From: Antedon bifida
Taxonomy: Eukaryota; Echinodermata; Crinoidea; Comatulida; Antedonidae
NCBI GenBank assembly: GCA_963402885.1
Contig: OY727095.1
Location: forward strand, 29,641,001-29,705,000
DNA: 64,000 nucleotides
Reading direction: 5' to 3'
A program made the position numbers and the translations under genes. Under the pieces are notes generated by a model, which did not search any database, was not told the DNA's origin, and saw only the letters and a program-made list of their open reading frames with translations. Shown here piece after piece: positions 23,871 to 36,400 of this stretch (positions are counted from its first letter, which is position 1; each line of letters begins with the position of its first letter).

Positions 23871-23876
23871 AATAAA
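23871..23876 (+). terminator. Polyadenylation signal of the DED-less caspase gene
   Basis: AATAAA occurs 63 bp after the stop codon, a usual distance for a vertebrate-type polyadenylation signal. No cleavage site was identified. Confidence 0.5.
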
Positions 23877-24497
23877 ATGAAAAAGTATCTTCCTACTTAC
23901 AAAGTAAAAAAAAAAATATTATTTCTATTAATTATTATTTAATGCTATTACCGATAACACAAGAATCTCCTGTTCGTCAATTTTACGTTCAAAGCACTGT
24001 ATCGGAAGTACAGGGTCATAAGGTCACCGCCACTTACCACTTCACAGAGCCATTTGCACCCTCTCCAAACTAGGCTGGCTATTAATTACTATAGATGGCT
24101 CATGTCTCTGTACATGAATAATACATTAATAATACAAAATAATAGTAAAATTCAGTCTTTTCAAAACTAAAAATATACGATTTCTCTATGATGATCAACT
24201 ACACAAATAAACTAGTTAATCATAGTAATTTTGCATTTGAAAACACTTTATTCAATCAAATATAGACCTAATAAAGGGCATAATAAACAAATAAAATATT
24301 AATTAAAAAAAAAAACTTAAAGAAAATATTGGAACAAAACATGGTATAAAATCCGCAAACTACATATTTGTATCCTTAGCACAAAGAAAATTGTAAATTT
24401 AGATTATCATTCCTGTTTTTTAGAGATTTTGTCCTGGCATGTCAATCAAAGATTTTGCCTTTCTAACATGTTGAGGGCGCGCTACTCCATGGCTCAC

Positions 24498-25086
24498 CAG
24501 AGCCATATATTGAGAGAGTTACGACTTCGAATGGATTAGAAGCCATGTTTGTGTCCAACTATTCCTATGTAGCCTATGGAGTTGAGTCTTTTATTTTGAA
24601 AATGTATAACGTTCAAAAGGCTTTAATTATCGAATTTAATATCAAAACAATCAATTTGTTTAAAGGTTTTTGTTAAAATAATAAAAAAATTATAAAGTTA
24701 CTGCGAACATGATTTTAAACAACAAAAATAGCAATTTCGGAACGGCTCTGGTTGTGCGCTCCATGCACGCTCTACGCGTGCGCGTTTAGTTTGTACAGCG
24801 ATTCTCTATAGTAATGCATTGTTTTTACATTTTCTTGTTTAAAATCATGTTCGCAGTTACTTTATGATTTCGTTATTATCTTAACAAAAGCCTTTAAACA
24901 AATTGATTGTTTTGATATTAAATTCGATATTTAAAGCCTTGTGAATGTTATACATTTTTAAAGCAAATGACTCGACTCCATACGCTACATAGGCATAGTT
25001 GGACACAAACATGGCCGGTGTGCACACCACGTGACTTTCTAAAATCCGTGAACGCAATGACGTAACTCTCTCTATATATGGCTCTG
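24498..25086. mobile_element. hAT-like palindromic MITE, copy 1 of adjacent pair
   Basis: The ends are inverted: the left is CAGAGCCATATATTGAGAGA; the right, on the other strand, is CAGAGCCATATATAGAGAGA. Inner arms are also complementary over long stretches (for example AATATCAAAACAATCAATTT near 24640 against AAATTGATTGTTTTGATATT near 24899), so a strand could fold on itself. TGGCTCAC (8 bp) sits on both sides, at 24490-24497 and 25087-25094. An 8-bp target duplication with CAG ends fits the hAT superfamily. There is no transposase. Confidence 0.8.
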
Positions 25087-25094
25087 TGGCTCAC

Positions 25095-25686
25095 CAGAGC
25101 CATAGAGAGAGTTACGGCATTGAATGGATTAGAAGCCGTGTTTGTATCCAACTATTCCTATGTAGCGTATGTGGTTGAGTCTTTTGTTTTGAAAATGTAT
25201 AACGTTCAAAGGGCTTTAATTATCGAATTTAATATCAAAACAATCAATTTGATTAAAGGTTTTTGTTAAAATAATAAAAAAAATATAAAGTTACTGCGAA
25301 CATGATTTAAAACAACAAAAATAGCAATTTCGGAACGGCTCTGGTTGTGCGCTCTATGCACGCTCTACGCGTGCGCGTTTAGTTTGTAGAGCGATTCTCT
25401 ATTATATAGTAATGCATTGTTTTTACATTTTGTTGTTTAAAATCATGTTCGCAGTAACTTTATGATTTCGTTATTATCTTAACAAAAACCTTTAAACAAA
25501 TTGATTGTTTTGATATTAAATTCGATATTTAAAGCCTTGTGAATGTTATACATTTTTTAAGCAAATGACTCGACTCCATACGCTACATAGGCATAGTTGG
25601 ACACAAACATGGCCGGCGTGCACACCACGTGACTTTCTAAAATCCGTGAACGCAAAGTCGTAACTCTCTCTATATATATGGCTCTG
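25095..25686. mobile_element. hAT-like palindromic MITE, copy 2 of adjacent pair
   Basis: Nearly identical to the copy at 24498-25086 in size, order and orientation. TGGCTCAC precedes it at 25087-25094 and follows it at 25687-25694, so the middle 8 bp serve both copies. The left end is slightly shorter (CAGAGCCATAGAGAGAG). Confidence 0.8.
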
Positions 25687-25704
25687 TGGCTCACAACAAT
25701 GGCG

Positions 25705-26197
25705 CGGCCCCCGATTCAGGGACGATTCGGCCCTTAGACGATTCAGCCCGGGACTATTCGGCCCACTTTTGGTGGGACGATTCGGCCCACTTTCGGCTTT
25801 GTGGGCAGAAACGTCTCACTTTAGACCAAATTCATATTCATTTTTGTTGGTATTTATCAAGTTTTTAAAGGTGTTTTTTTTTTTAATTTTATATTCAATT
25901 TATTACTTCGAAAACCTTGTTTATTTCGTGCATTCGCCAAGCGGCCAACAGAGGGCGTAACTTGTTTACATCGTTCACGTGACTAAAAAATGATCATTTT
26001 CGCGAAAATGTTTTCAAAATGTTTGCTTTATTGCATCTTTATCCCTAGTAGTACTACCCTATAGTCTTTTTTGGAGTCTTATAAAATGCATATCAAAGCC
26101 GATAAATTTAATTGTGCCGAATCGTCTCAGGGCCGAATCGTCCCGGGCCGAATAGTCCCGGGCCGAATCGTCCCAGGGCCGAATCGTCCCGGGCCCC
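25705..26197. mobile_element. Element with terminal arrays of GGGACGATTCGGCCC
   Basis: The left end holds about five copies of a 15-16-bp word like GGGACGATTCGGCCC, some degenerate. The right end holds about five in the opposite orientation (GGGCCGAATCGTCCC). The middle is about 300 bp with no coding sense. It is probably a non-autonomous DNA transposon with repeat-built inverted ends. No clear target duplication was seen. Confidence 0.6.
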
Positions 26198-27837
26198 AGA
26201 GCCATATTTATATTCTACAATGCCTTTTGAAATTGTTACGCGCTTCGAACAAACAGGAGATTCTTGACAGCAGAGACGTCTGATCATTCATGTCCATCAG
26301 TCGTATGATAATATCAGGACCCAATCCGAAGATCCACCAACAACACGATGTTTTTCTATTTAATTTGCTTGCTCGACCTTCCTTATAAATGTTAAAACAG
26401 TGTTTTAGTTATAAAGTAGGCCTACCTATGTATTTTTTAGCAAAACGTTATATTAATTAATATTTAAGCCTACTCCTAAACAGTGTAAACAATTGATTTC
26501 CAAATATAATATTTTTCTTTTTTTCGTATTTAACTATTTTAGCTATTTTAACTTTTATAGTACAGAAATAATATTATTTACCTATCATTGAATATTAAAC
26601 TTGTTTTTTTATTTTAATGTTTTATTGAGGGCCCTATATGATTAGTTTCACACAGAAACTGGATTAACCATCCTTGATACATGGAAATAGATAAAAAACG
26701 GCGGGACAGCATAAGTAACAAAGTGCACGCCTTAGTATGGATTAATTGGACCTTTCACTTTCCGAGCTCAAAATAATATTATTCAATAGTGTTATAGTCC
26801 ACAATTAATAATTTATTATATATAACTGTATTTTATTTGTATGTAGGCTTAATCTTTTATTCCAAATGACGTTTGTCTCTGTAGGCCTAGTATTATAACT
26901 CTGTTTGCATTCAAAATAAATAGCTAGTAAACTATAATTGTTATAGATTCTGTTATCGATAAATTATCCTTTTATCACAGTCGTTCTGGTCACTAAACTC
27001 GTGCATGCAACGAAAGTATTCCGGATGTTTTTAACAAAAAAAAGATGATTTGACAACATTTAGAATTCATTAATAAGAACAGCAGTGTAATCATCACAAC
27101 GGTTTCATAGTGGAAAATCTCTGGGATCTATACAAAACAAGCGCTTTTAGTGGATTTGGAATGTTCATGTTCGTTTCCGGACTCAAATAAATGAAAACGA
27201 TAATGAAATGTGGCATTAAACATGGTAAAAAAAATAACAAACAAAAAAAAACGTCGGTATAACGTCATTATTTACGTTGGCTTATCAACTTTAATATTAA
27301 TTTTAGAGACATAAACTACTGTAGGTCTACATTTTATATTAAAGTGTACTCTTCTGTACAACATAATAAATAAATATTAAAACACCAATATTTTTTTTTA
27401 AATTTCAGTCATACCAGTCAGTAAAGACCAGTTTATTTTTCTCTGGCTTAATACTACGTTTATACGTTTATACTACGAACGATAACTATTGACGATAAGT
27501 AGATAAACATACTGTACATTTTTCTTAAAGAAAACAAAAGAAATCTTAAAGGTTTTCAACCTTTCAAATTACTTATCTCAGTCCCAACCATGATAGGGAC
27601 TTATATATTTTGTTTTGATGTATAATAAGTCCAATTTCCGGGACCTCCAACTCTATTTTTCTAAATTTTCTTAGCTCCATCCCAACCACGGTTGTCTGGT
27701 CTGTAGCCTAGTAATATCGTTTCATATCATCAATGTATAATTGTAATTTCCCGGGACCTAACAGCTCTATTTTTCAAAATTTCAAAAAAAAAAAGATTTA
27801 CAATTTTTGCACCACAGTTGTTACAACTTTTATATAG
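26198..27837. other. Intergenic DNA, nothing recognised
   Basis: The stretch is AT-rich and non-coding between the transposon cluster and the degenerate repeats at 27838. No convincing exon, RNA gene or complete mobile element was seen. Confidence 0.5.
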
Positions 27838-28400
27838 ATGACGTTAGACAGCACTTGTTTTTTGCAAAAATTGAAACGTTGGGTTGACGTTAGAGTTCCT
27901 CGCAATTGTTACAACTATTAGCAACGTATTGCGTCGACATTTGCTAATGACTACGACGACTTTAAATCAACAGAAATTTGTCGACTTGGCAAGTTGTATG
28001 TATTTGTCACATTTCCAACATTTCAATACAGCTTGTGACGTTAGATAATATGCACCTATTTTGTGTCAAATTTCCAATGTCGGGTCGACGTTAGAATTCC
28101 TGCACAATTACTACAACTATTAGTCGATGTCGGCGCAACGTAAGACAAATGACTAGGCGACGTCGACATTTGATAACGTTGAGCCAACAACTAATGGCGA
28201 CGTTAAATCAACGGAAATTTGCCGCGACTTAAAAAGTTGTAATATATTGTCAAATTGCCAACGTTGCGACAACGTTTGAATTTTGACAACTTTTTTACAA
28301 CTTTTAGCCAACTTGTCAAACACGCCTATAATATGTTGACGTTTGCAGACGTTGTGCCGACCAATGATAACGACGTCAAACAGACGTTGGGTTTATGTTA
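27838..28400. repeat. Degenerate tandem repeat, about 190-bp unit
   Basis: Words such as GGGTTGACGTTAGA, TTACAACTATTAG, CGACATTTG and AAATCAACRGAAATTTG recur in the same order at about 190-bp spacing (for example near 27885 and 28080, then near 27963 and 28205). A partial third unit follows. CG dinucleotides and ACGT words are commoner than in the flanks. Confidence 0.55.
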
Positions 28401-29566
28401 TCGCAAGGCACATTTTTTTTATTAAACGCCGCTCGAATTTTTGACGAAACACTTTTAATGATGCTTGCTTCTTTTATTGATATTCTGTTTAATGATTTAA
28501 GAAATAAGGATTTACTATCAACTATTTTCGTTTAACAATCAATAGTAAACATTTTGGGTAACGTTTATATAGTCTGAAATGAACAAAATCCCTAAACTAA
28601 ACAATAGTAATGTACATATTCCGTGGTAGAGACGTTACTGATCCACATGCCCCCAACATTCCAGTAAACAAAAAATCTAATTTCCAAACGACAAACGTAC
28701 CGGTAATCACTGATAAACACAATTCATCATCTATACACACTGTACCATTCGCCAAAAATAGTTACCATAGAGGAATGATTATTTTGACAATGATAAATTG
28801 ACCGCCAAAACGAAAACATTTTTTTTGGACAGGTCTTACAGACTACTGTCTGCATATATCACATAGACTCTCTTCTCCCAGACGTACTTCGGGGTTTGCG
28901 CATGCTTAGTCCGAGTTTCCAAATACCTATTTTTTCAGCCGTAGTACTAACAATCCGGGTAAGTTACTGTGATTTTATTTACTTGGCAGTTGTTTTATAT
29001 TTCAGTGTTGTTAAGCGTAGGCCTATTGAGGCTTAAGGCTAGGGAAAATGTAATTTCAATAATAAACCTGAGAATTGCCGTATCTTAAACAGATGATAGG
29101 CGTTCTTCAGATCAGATACTCTCTCTGAATCTTGTATTACATTTTGTAATGCCATCTTTAATCAAATCGACCAGATACCGTAAATCTTCTAATAGTAACC
29201 CACACTCTAATAGTAACCCACCTTATAAGTCAATTTATAATAATAACCCAATACTCTATTGGGGAAAACCCGATACTTTCGCTGAAAAGGTACGATTCTT
29301 CCATTTGTTTTGGACGTCACGATCAATCGAAGTGGTTGAATCACAGATTAGAAAAACGAAAATGTAAATCCGCGAGCAATGCACGTTGGTATTTATAGCG
29401 GGCCGATTAAATTAATAGAATCGACTTATTGTTCACACAAAACCATTTAATCATTAACAAGATATCTTAGTTTTAAATAGAGATATCTTAGTTTTAAATA
29501 GAGATATATACTTCTTATTTTACAGGTACTTTTCAGTAGTGAATCTTATTCTACTTTGTACACATG

Positions 29567-30510
29567 TGATTGATGGTCTTCTACCTGTAGTGTTTCTTTA
29601 TTACAACATAATAAACGGTTCACGCTTTAACACAAAGGCTGATTTGCGAGTTTTATGGCTGAGAGATCATTTTGTGGTAGTGATAGCTAGGTAATACAGA
29701 AAGGGAGAGAATTGACGCCATTATTGTTCTCAGATGTATGTAAATAAGGAAATTTACCCAGTACGCCTACTTGAACAAAAAATACCTGTTGTATACGATA
29801 TTATACGTTATTCAACAAGGCATTCGATAACAACATTCAGTATTTCAGCCAACTTCCAATATAAACTTTGAAAGGTACAGTTATTATATAAGCCGATAAT
29901 AGAAATGTAATTCTGTTGGATTAAATAATAAAGTTACAGGTAAGCATGCATAGTAATTACAGCACTCCCGGGTGCTGGATATTTTTTTGCGAGTAAAAAC
30001 ACCATTCCGTGTATGTTTATTTTACCACACCTTTTATCACTCCAAATTAATAAGAAGAATTACTAGCATTCTGCATATTATTTTTATATAGATTTTGTGT
30101 TTATTTTTAAATTTCAATTTAATCCTATAAAGACCACTTTAAACATAACTGAGGCCTATCCTACTTTCAGTAACAAGATAAACTGTCAGTATTATTCCTG
30201 ACTTAAAGAACTAGAACTTTTATTCAACTTGACCACATTATTTTTGGAAGTTTTGCTGAGGTTATGTGAAGGTACCTTTGGAATACATTTGAATATTATT
30301 GTAAATTAAATGTAAATGTTTTGCTCATCAAAATAATTGAATAAAACAATAATTAAAACCCTTAATGTAGCCTACAGTACCTATCAAATAAATGATATTA
30401 ACCATGTACTGTTTGTTAATGCCTAACTGCCTTATTACCAAGAGACGGACCCAACTGTGTTTCATAATGTCTTGGTCGAACCTGCCTTACACGCGAGTTT
30501 CAAGAGGGGT
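29567..30510 (+). repeat. Orphan copy of caspase 5'-flank block
   Basis: The block matches 31872-32960 in scattered but collinear segments: GGCTGAGAGATCATTTTGTG, TGACGCCATTATT, TGTAAATAAGGAAATTTACC, AACAACATTCAGTATTTCAG, CTTTGAAAGGTA, AATACATTTGAATATTATTG and AACCTGCCTTACACGCGAG. The second copy precedes the DED-caspase. No caspase coding exon follows this copy, so it is either a leftover of a lost third gene or a duplicated promoter and leader region. Confidence 0.6.
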
Positions 30511-30515
30511 TAGTG

Positions 30516-30812
30516 AATTTTGTCCAAAATGGAGAAATTTGTGTCCAAAATGGGAAAATATTTTGTTCAGAGTAACGACAAAAGCAATAGGTGGCGCTAC
30601 ATCGTGTCCAAAATAGGGAAGCTGTCCAATATAGAGAAATCCGATTTTTCCAAAATGGGGAAATTTCTTTCCAGAATGGGAAAATGCTGTGTCCAACTGT
30701 CCAATATAGAGAAATCCGATTTGTCCAAAATGGAGAAATTTCTGTCCAGAATGGGAAAGTGCTGTGTCCAAAATAGAGAAGCTGTCCATAGAGAAATCCG
30801 ATTTGTCCAAAA
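30516..30812 (+). repeat. Minisatellite with GTCCAAAATGGGGAAA-type units
   Basis: Variants of GTCCAAAATGGAGAAATTT, GTCCAGAATGGGAAAA and GTCCAATATAGAGAAATCC alternate about a dozen times. They make higher-order units of about 90 bp. Reading frames across it on both strands are artefacts of the repeat. Confidence 0.75.
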
Positions 30813-30820
30813 AGGGGAAC

Positions 30821-30970
30821 CATTGTTACATAACTCACATTTATCAGAATCTGAAATATTCCATATATATAATTTTCTGTTTGTTGTAATTATTCTATTC
30901 AATAATTTATACATAAATGCTTTGAGTTTACTTTCTTTAATGTACAATTTTTCTTTTCGGTACATTTCCC
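30821..30970 (-). pseudogene. LINE ORF2 C-terminal fragment
   Basis: The minus strand encodes KAFMYKLLNRIITTNRKLY then DSDKCELCN, the zinc-ribbon-like C-terminal region of LINE ORF2 proteins. It is cut short by the minisatellite. Confidence 0.6.
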
Positions 30971-31871
30971 AGTCTATTGTATAATAGTTGTTTAGTATAT
31001 TTTCCCACCTATTCCATATGGTAAATAATCGGAGACGTCTTATATTTGGCTGTCCTTAGTATTCAACCAGTAGTATAGGCCTACTGTCAGTACTTCTTTT
31101 TAGTGTTTAGAAGTTTATTTTTTGTTTCTCTACAACTGACGTACATGCCTTATGACAGATTAATTGTATTTATTCAATTGGATTTGAAATTAATTGGAAG
31201 TTTGTACTTCTATATTGAATATTTTATCATTGTAAATAAAATTTGTGAAGCACTTTGACCAGTAGGTCTATATGGCAAAGCATTATAAGCAATTATTATC
31301 CCTCTATACTAACACTATGCAAACGTATAGGCCTACCTACTGAAGGAAGGCTGATGGAGGCTGTTGTATAAACATGTACAGCTGTAATTGGACATCAAGA
31401 TTCTCAACCCTAATAAGTTACACACATTTTTTATGTTGTATGTCTATTGTGGCTTACGGGAATATGCATGGCAACATACGATTTTACGAGAAAAGTTATT
31501 AAACAGAACTTTTATTTATACGATGCAGAAGACTTTTAATAGGCCTACTGTTTTGTCTTAATTTATACAATGGAAAATTCAATGTAAGTTGTAATGAGTA
31601 ACTTACTGTTTTAATAGATATAAAATGTTATTGAATAATTAATTAATTAATTCTTGCAGAATATTGGACTTTTTGGATCATATTACAATGTATGTCTTTT
31701 CAACTTTATAAATGATTCTGCTGTACAGTTCCTATCTTGTATATATTTATTTATTTGATATCTGCAAAACGTATATGCAATAGGCCTAATACTACTGTGT
31801 TGTAAACTTAAATTGAAGGCAATTTATTTATTTTACATTCATAATACTGAATCTTTGTACAAGTTTATATG

Positions 31872-32960
31872 GGATGGATGCATTATGATCGGGATTCTAC
31901 AGTTTTTTCTATTACAACTAACCAAGGTTATATATGCAAGTTTTGTGGCTGAGAGATCATTTTGTGGGTACAATACCTGATTTACAGGAAGGAAGGATGA
32001 TGATGACGCCATTATTATATTTTTCTCATTCATATGTAAATAAGGTAATTTACCCAGAAGGCCTACTTGTACAAGGTATTATATGTTAATCAACAAGGCA
32101 ATCGACAACAACATTCAGTGTTTTCAGCCAACTTCCACTGTAATCTTTGAAAGGTAAGTTTGTACAGTTATTCTATGTAGGCGGCCTATAATACAAATAT
32201 ATGAATATTGGATTAAATAATTAAGTAAAACGTAGGCACACAGCAGTAATTACAGCTCTCCCAGGGGAAATGTTTTTTTTAGTACCCGTCCGTGCATATT
32301 TTACCACACATTTTATCACTAGCCTTTCTGCCTATTTGTTTAAGTAGCTAGATTTCGTTTTAACTAAATTTCAATTTAATTCAACACAGAATGAAGGTAA
32401 AGGAAACGACTATATTAAAAATAACGTGTGAATTGTGATACTTTTGGTACCGTATACTTACTAGTGTCTATAACCCACTTTTAGTAGATAAGCCTATCCC
32501 AACCCTAAAGAATATATCATGATTCCTCTTTTTAGACTACTGTATTTGCAATGGATATGATTATTTTGAACATTTTGTGATGCACATGTCAACCTAGGCA
32601 CCATCACATTTTAGAATACATTTGAATATTATTGCAAATTTACACAAAATGAACTGCTTGTAGATAAAAATTGAAAAAAACACCATCATTGTAACACCCT
32701 TAGTGTTTTTTTGCCCAAACCTTCGAGAGACTTACTAAAAACTGTTAAAAAATAATAGGCATATAGTAAAAGTTATACCATTTATTCGATTCATGAAATT
32801 TATTATGTGTAGAAATACAAGGTAAAATGCATTAAAATTAGTAAAAAATTAATCAAACAAAATATTGAATGAATAATTTCTCTTTAATTTATATTAATCT
32901 GTACAGTGGGCCCTGTGTTTTATAATTTCTTTTGTCGAACAACCTGCCTTACGCGCGAGT
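31872..32960 (+). promoter_or_regulatory. Putative 5' flank and leader exon of the DED-caspase gene
   Basis: The block is shared with 29567-30510. A segment ending CTTTGAAAG at 32153 is followed by GTAAGT, a consensus donor. The coding exon at 33416 is preceded by the acceptor CTTTTCTAG, two bases before AAATGG. A non-coding leader exon of about 31930-32153 spliced to 33414 is therefore plausible. The transcription start was not located. Confidence 0.45.
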
Positions 32961-33415
32961 TGTTCTGCAATAAATTACAAAAGACCTATGGTATGATTAT
33001 TAGACCCAATGTTTGTTTCACACTTGATTTGATTTATTATTACCAACACATTGCCTGTAGCTTTCTTTATTTAAAATAATCTGAAGCCAACACAAGGTAG
33101 GTGGATATACATTCATAACTTATTAAAATTAAATTTGTATGAAGAAGGTGTCTAGGCTGATAGAAGTCTATCGTAGTAATTTGTTTAATATCGCCAATTG
33201 GTAAATGCTACTTTACTAGAAAATAGCATTCAGCATAGTAGGGACCAAAGGTTAACATTGTTATCATATAAATATGTTATATAGGCCTATTCATAATGGA
33301 TCACACATTTATGATTTCTGAATATTGCAATGTATTATTAAATTGTGCCTGATACTGTTACTGTACTTTTGCTACTTGAGTACGGTAGCTGTATGTACCT
33401 ATACTTTTCTAGAAA

Positions 33416-36400
33416 ATGGAAGGAAAATCAGAATTCAGAGATTTACTTGCCTATGTAAGTACTGAATATGAAGGTGAGAATCGTTTGTGGGTAAGACTTC
33501 TGCTACATGACCACTGCGATGGAATGGTATTAAGTAAAGAAGATGTACCAGTACTTGAATGGTTTAATGAACTTAAAAGCAAAGGTTGTATCCATTATTA
33601 CCCTACTGATGTAGAAATTCTCTTAGACATCGCTAAAGTAACCGAGAATAAGAAAGCGATAGAATTAATCAACAAGTTTAAACTGAAGCATCCAAACAAC
33701 AATGAAGAGTACAGCTTTACCGATGGCAAACCAATAACAGAATATCGCAAAAGACTATTTAAAGCTTTAAGACAAAATACAACAGAGTTGCCAAAAATTC
33801 TTGAACACTACAGCATAAGTAATTTTAACTTTACCACTATTTGGGATATTGTATACCACCTGGAGAGGTATGAACTTCTGGTAAATGAAAATAATTCAAT
33901 GGGAAAGTTTGCAATGATTCTTGATGAAGAAGCTAGAGAGGTTTTCTGGGGGAAGCCTGCAGAAAAAGTGAAAAGAAGTGCTAGCTCCAATGCTGATGAT
34001 ATGTCCGAAGTAAAAAGATCCAGAATGAGCAACGGTAAGCTAAAATCAATATAAATACCGTAATTAAGAAACTGACCAACGAGAAATAAGAAATGTCGTC
34101 ATAATACTGTACATATGTTAAAATGCATAAATACAATATTTAAAACGATGCTGTGTGTATTTCACATACTTGTACGCATACTGTTATAAAAATTGGTAAA
34201 TTTGGTTTATTTATATTATTGTATTAATAATACAAGCGTAATAAAATATGCATTGAAAGTGTTATTTCATTTTATTACACATACACTTTCTGATGATGAC
34301 ATAATATATGTCAAACTTAATGTAATATATCTCCTTATTTAAAGTTATATAATAAATATTGAAATAACTAAAAAATGAAATGCTTATAAATTATTAGAAA
34401 CATCTGTCGGTCATTGTTTGCTGGTTAGTCAATCGGTCAGAAGAATAAACCAATAAAATGAAGACATATTATTTATATTAATGAAAATTCAAAAACAAAT
34501 AAAGCAACCAAACACACTGAAAATCATACTGGTCCACCAACAGACAGAATAACCGACAGATATAAAATTCTAAGAAACCTCAAATCATTCGGACTAACAT
34601 TTAGTTATGTTACAGATATAACCTTTGACTTCATTCATAACATAATAAACCAAACAGCAATCAATACTTTTCAACACCATGCGTTGTTATTTTATCCAGA
34701 GAAAGACAAGCAGAACACAGTTAGTGAAAGTGTTATTACAAAATACAGATCAAATACGATAGAACATTTTATTACAAATAGGCCTACAAATGTGTTACAA
34801 AATACAGCCAGTTTGTCAAAAATAGGAAGTAATTTAAACGTTTATTTTACACCATTATTATATTTTTTTTAAATTTATGATTTAAATACTGAAATATTAA
34901 AGCGATCGAACCTGAACCAACATGCGACGTCGACAGAAAACCATCCTCGTCTGGGCTTCAAACTTTACCAGGCTTATCTTCTCAAGAAGATCAACCTGAC
35001 ATGTCACGGGAGGACATGTGCTTCCCTCGTGGTAGGGGATATGTCCTGTACATATCAAACTTTTTCGAGAAGCCTGACCACACTAATGAACCTAGAGCAG
35101 GTAGGTCTAAGTTTAGAGATCATAGGTGTTGTTTGGTGAAGTAAAAAAGCTCACTCAACCAAATATCGTTTCAGTTTATTTTAAGACTAGGCCTATAGTT
35201 AATTTGGCCTATAAAATATTTTTAACTGAAATTCATTAATATCAATATTATATCTTTAAAGGTGTTCATCACGACAAAAACAATATTTGCGACTTTTTTG
35301 GTGGATTAGACTACAAACTTAATTTTCGATCAGATGTAGAAACACGTGAAGAATTGTGGAAGATAATAAAGAAAGCTAAAAAAAGGGTAGAGGAAAAGAA
35401 TTACACCAGTTTTTTCTTGATAATATCCAGTCACGGAAAAGGAATTACTTTAAAAGATGAATCTGGAGACGATGTATTGGATGATGTAATGCAAAAACCA
35501 GTTTTCGTTTCTGTAAGGTTATTTTATTTTACTAATTGTAACTAATATATTTTAAAATTAACCGTAATCCCCTATGCCCACAATGCTTAACACATTTATA
35601 CAGTACGGTACACTACGTAATATAGATACACTATGGAACAAGGCCATATACATGGCTGCAGTCGCGTGCTCAAGTTAGTGTTTACCGACCAACCGACCGA
35701 CATAAGTGAGCTGTAAAACTGAATTACATCAATACATACATTTCTAATTTGTTATTTTTTTATAGGTAAATCTATTTCTATTTTCTATTGTAATATTAAT
35801 TTTAGGAGGATATTCAGTTGGTAAACGAAAACACTTTTGTACGAGTTGATGAAATAGTTTCACAATTTGAAAACTTCTTACTTGGTGAGTAGAAACAATT
35901 AAGGTAGTAGCCTTGATTTTTAGTATGATAGAATTTTATACAAGAAACAATAATACCTAAAAAATGTATATTTTAGTATTATGATTTCTGTAAACATATT
36001 ATTGTGAAAATATATAACTGTTCACATGGCCTTGTCTATAATTGACACCGTCACTTTGCGGTCACAGTGTAATGTCTTTTAAGACTTGTCTAAGTTCTAA
36101 ACCGAAACTAGTAAAAACATAAATGTGTTGGTACATATGGCGTTTCATACGTATGAGCTGACAATTTGTAGTATTCAGACAACAATTGAAACTCCAACTG
36201 GTGGACTAAAGTAACTAAATAGGAAATAACTACAGACTTAGGGCAAGTCTATGTAAAGACATGTATATAAAGTATACCAATAACTATAGAGAATAAACTT
36301 GACTATTCTTTCGATTAGTGTACTCCCTCATGCACAATGTTGTACACATCACTGTTGGTAAAACCACATGAACAAGAAAGCAGGTAGTTCTTTACTCACT

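Noticed and set aside
28610-28801. 63-codon frame between the transposon cluster and the DED-caspase
   Set aside because: No recognisable domain, signal or splice context; the length is expected by chance.
30487-30984. Several overlapping open frames of 61-154 codons on both strands
   Set aside because: They follow the minisatellite units and a LINE remnant; the amino-acid repeats simply mirror the DNA repeat.
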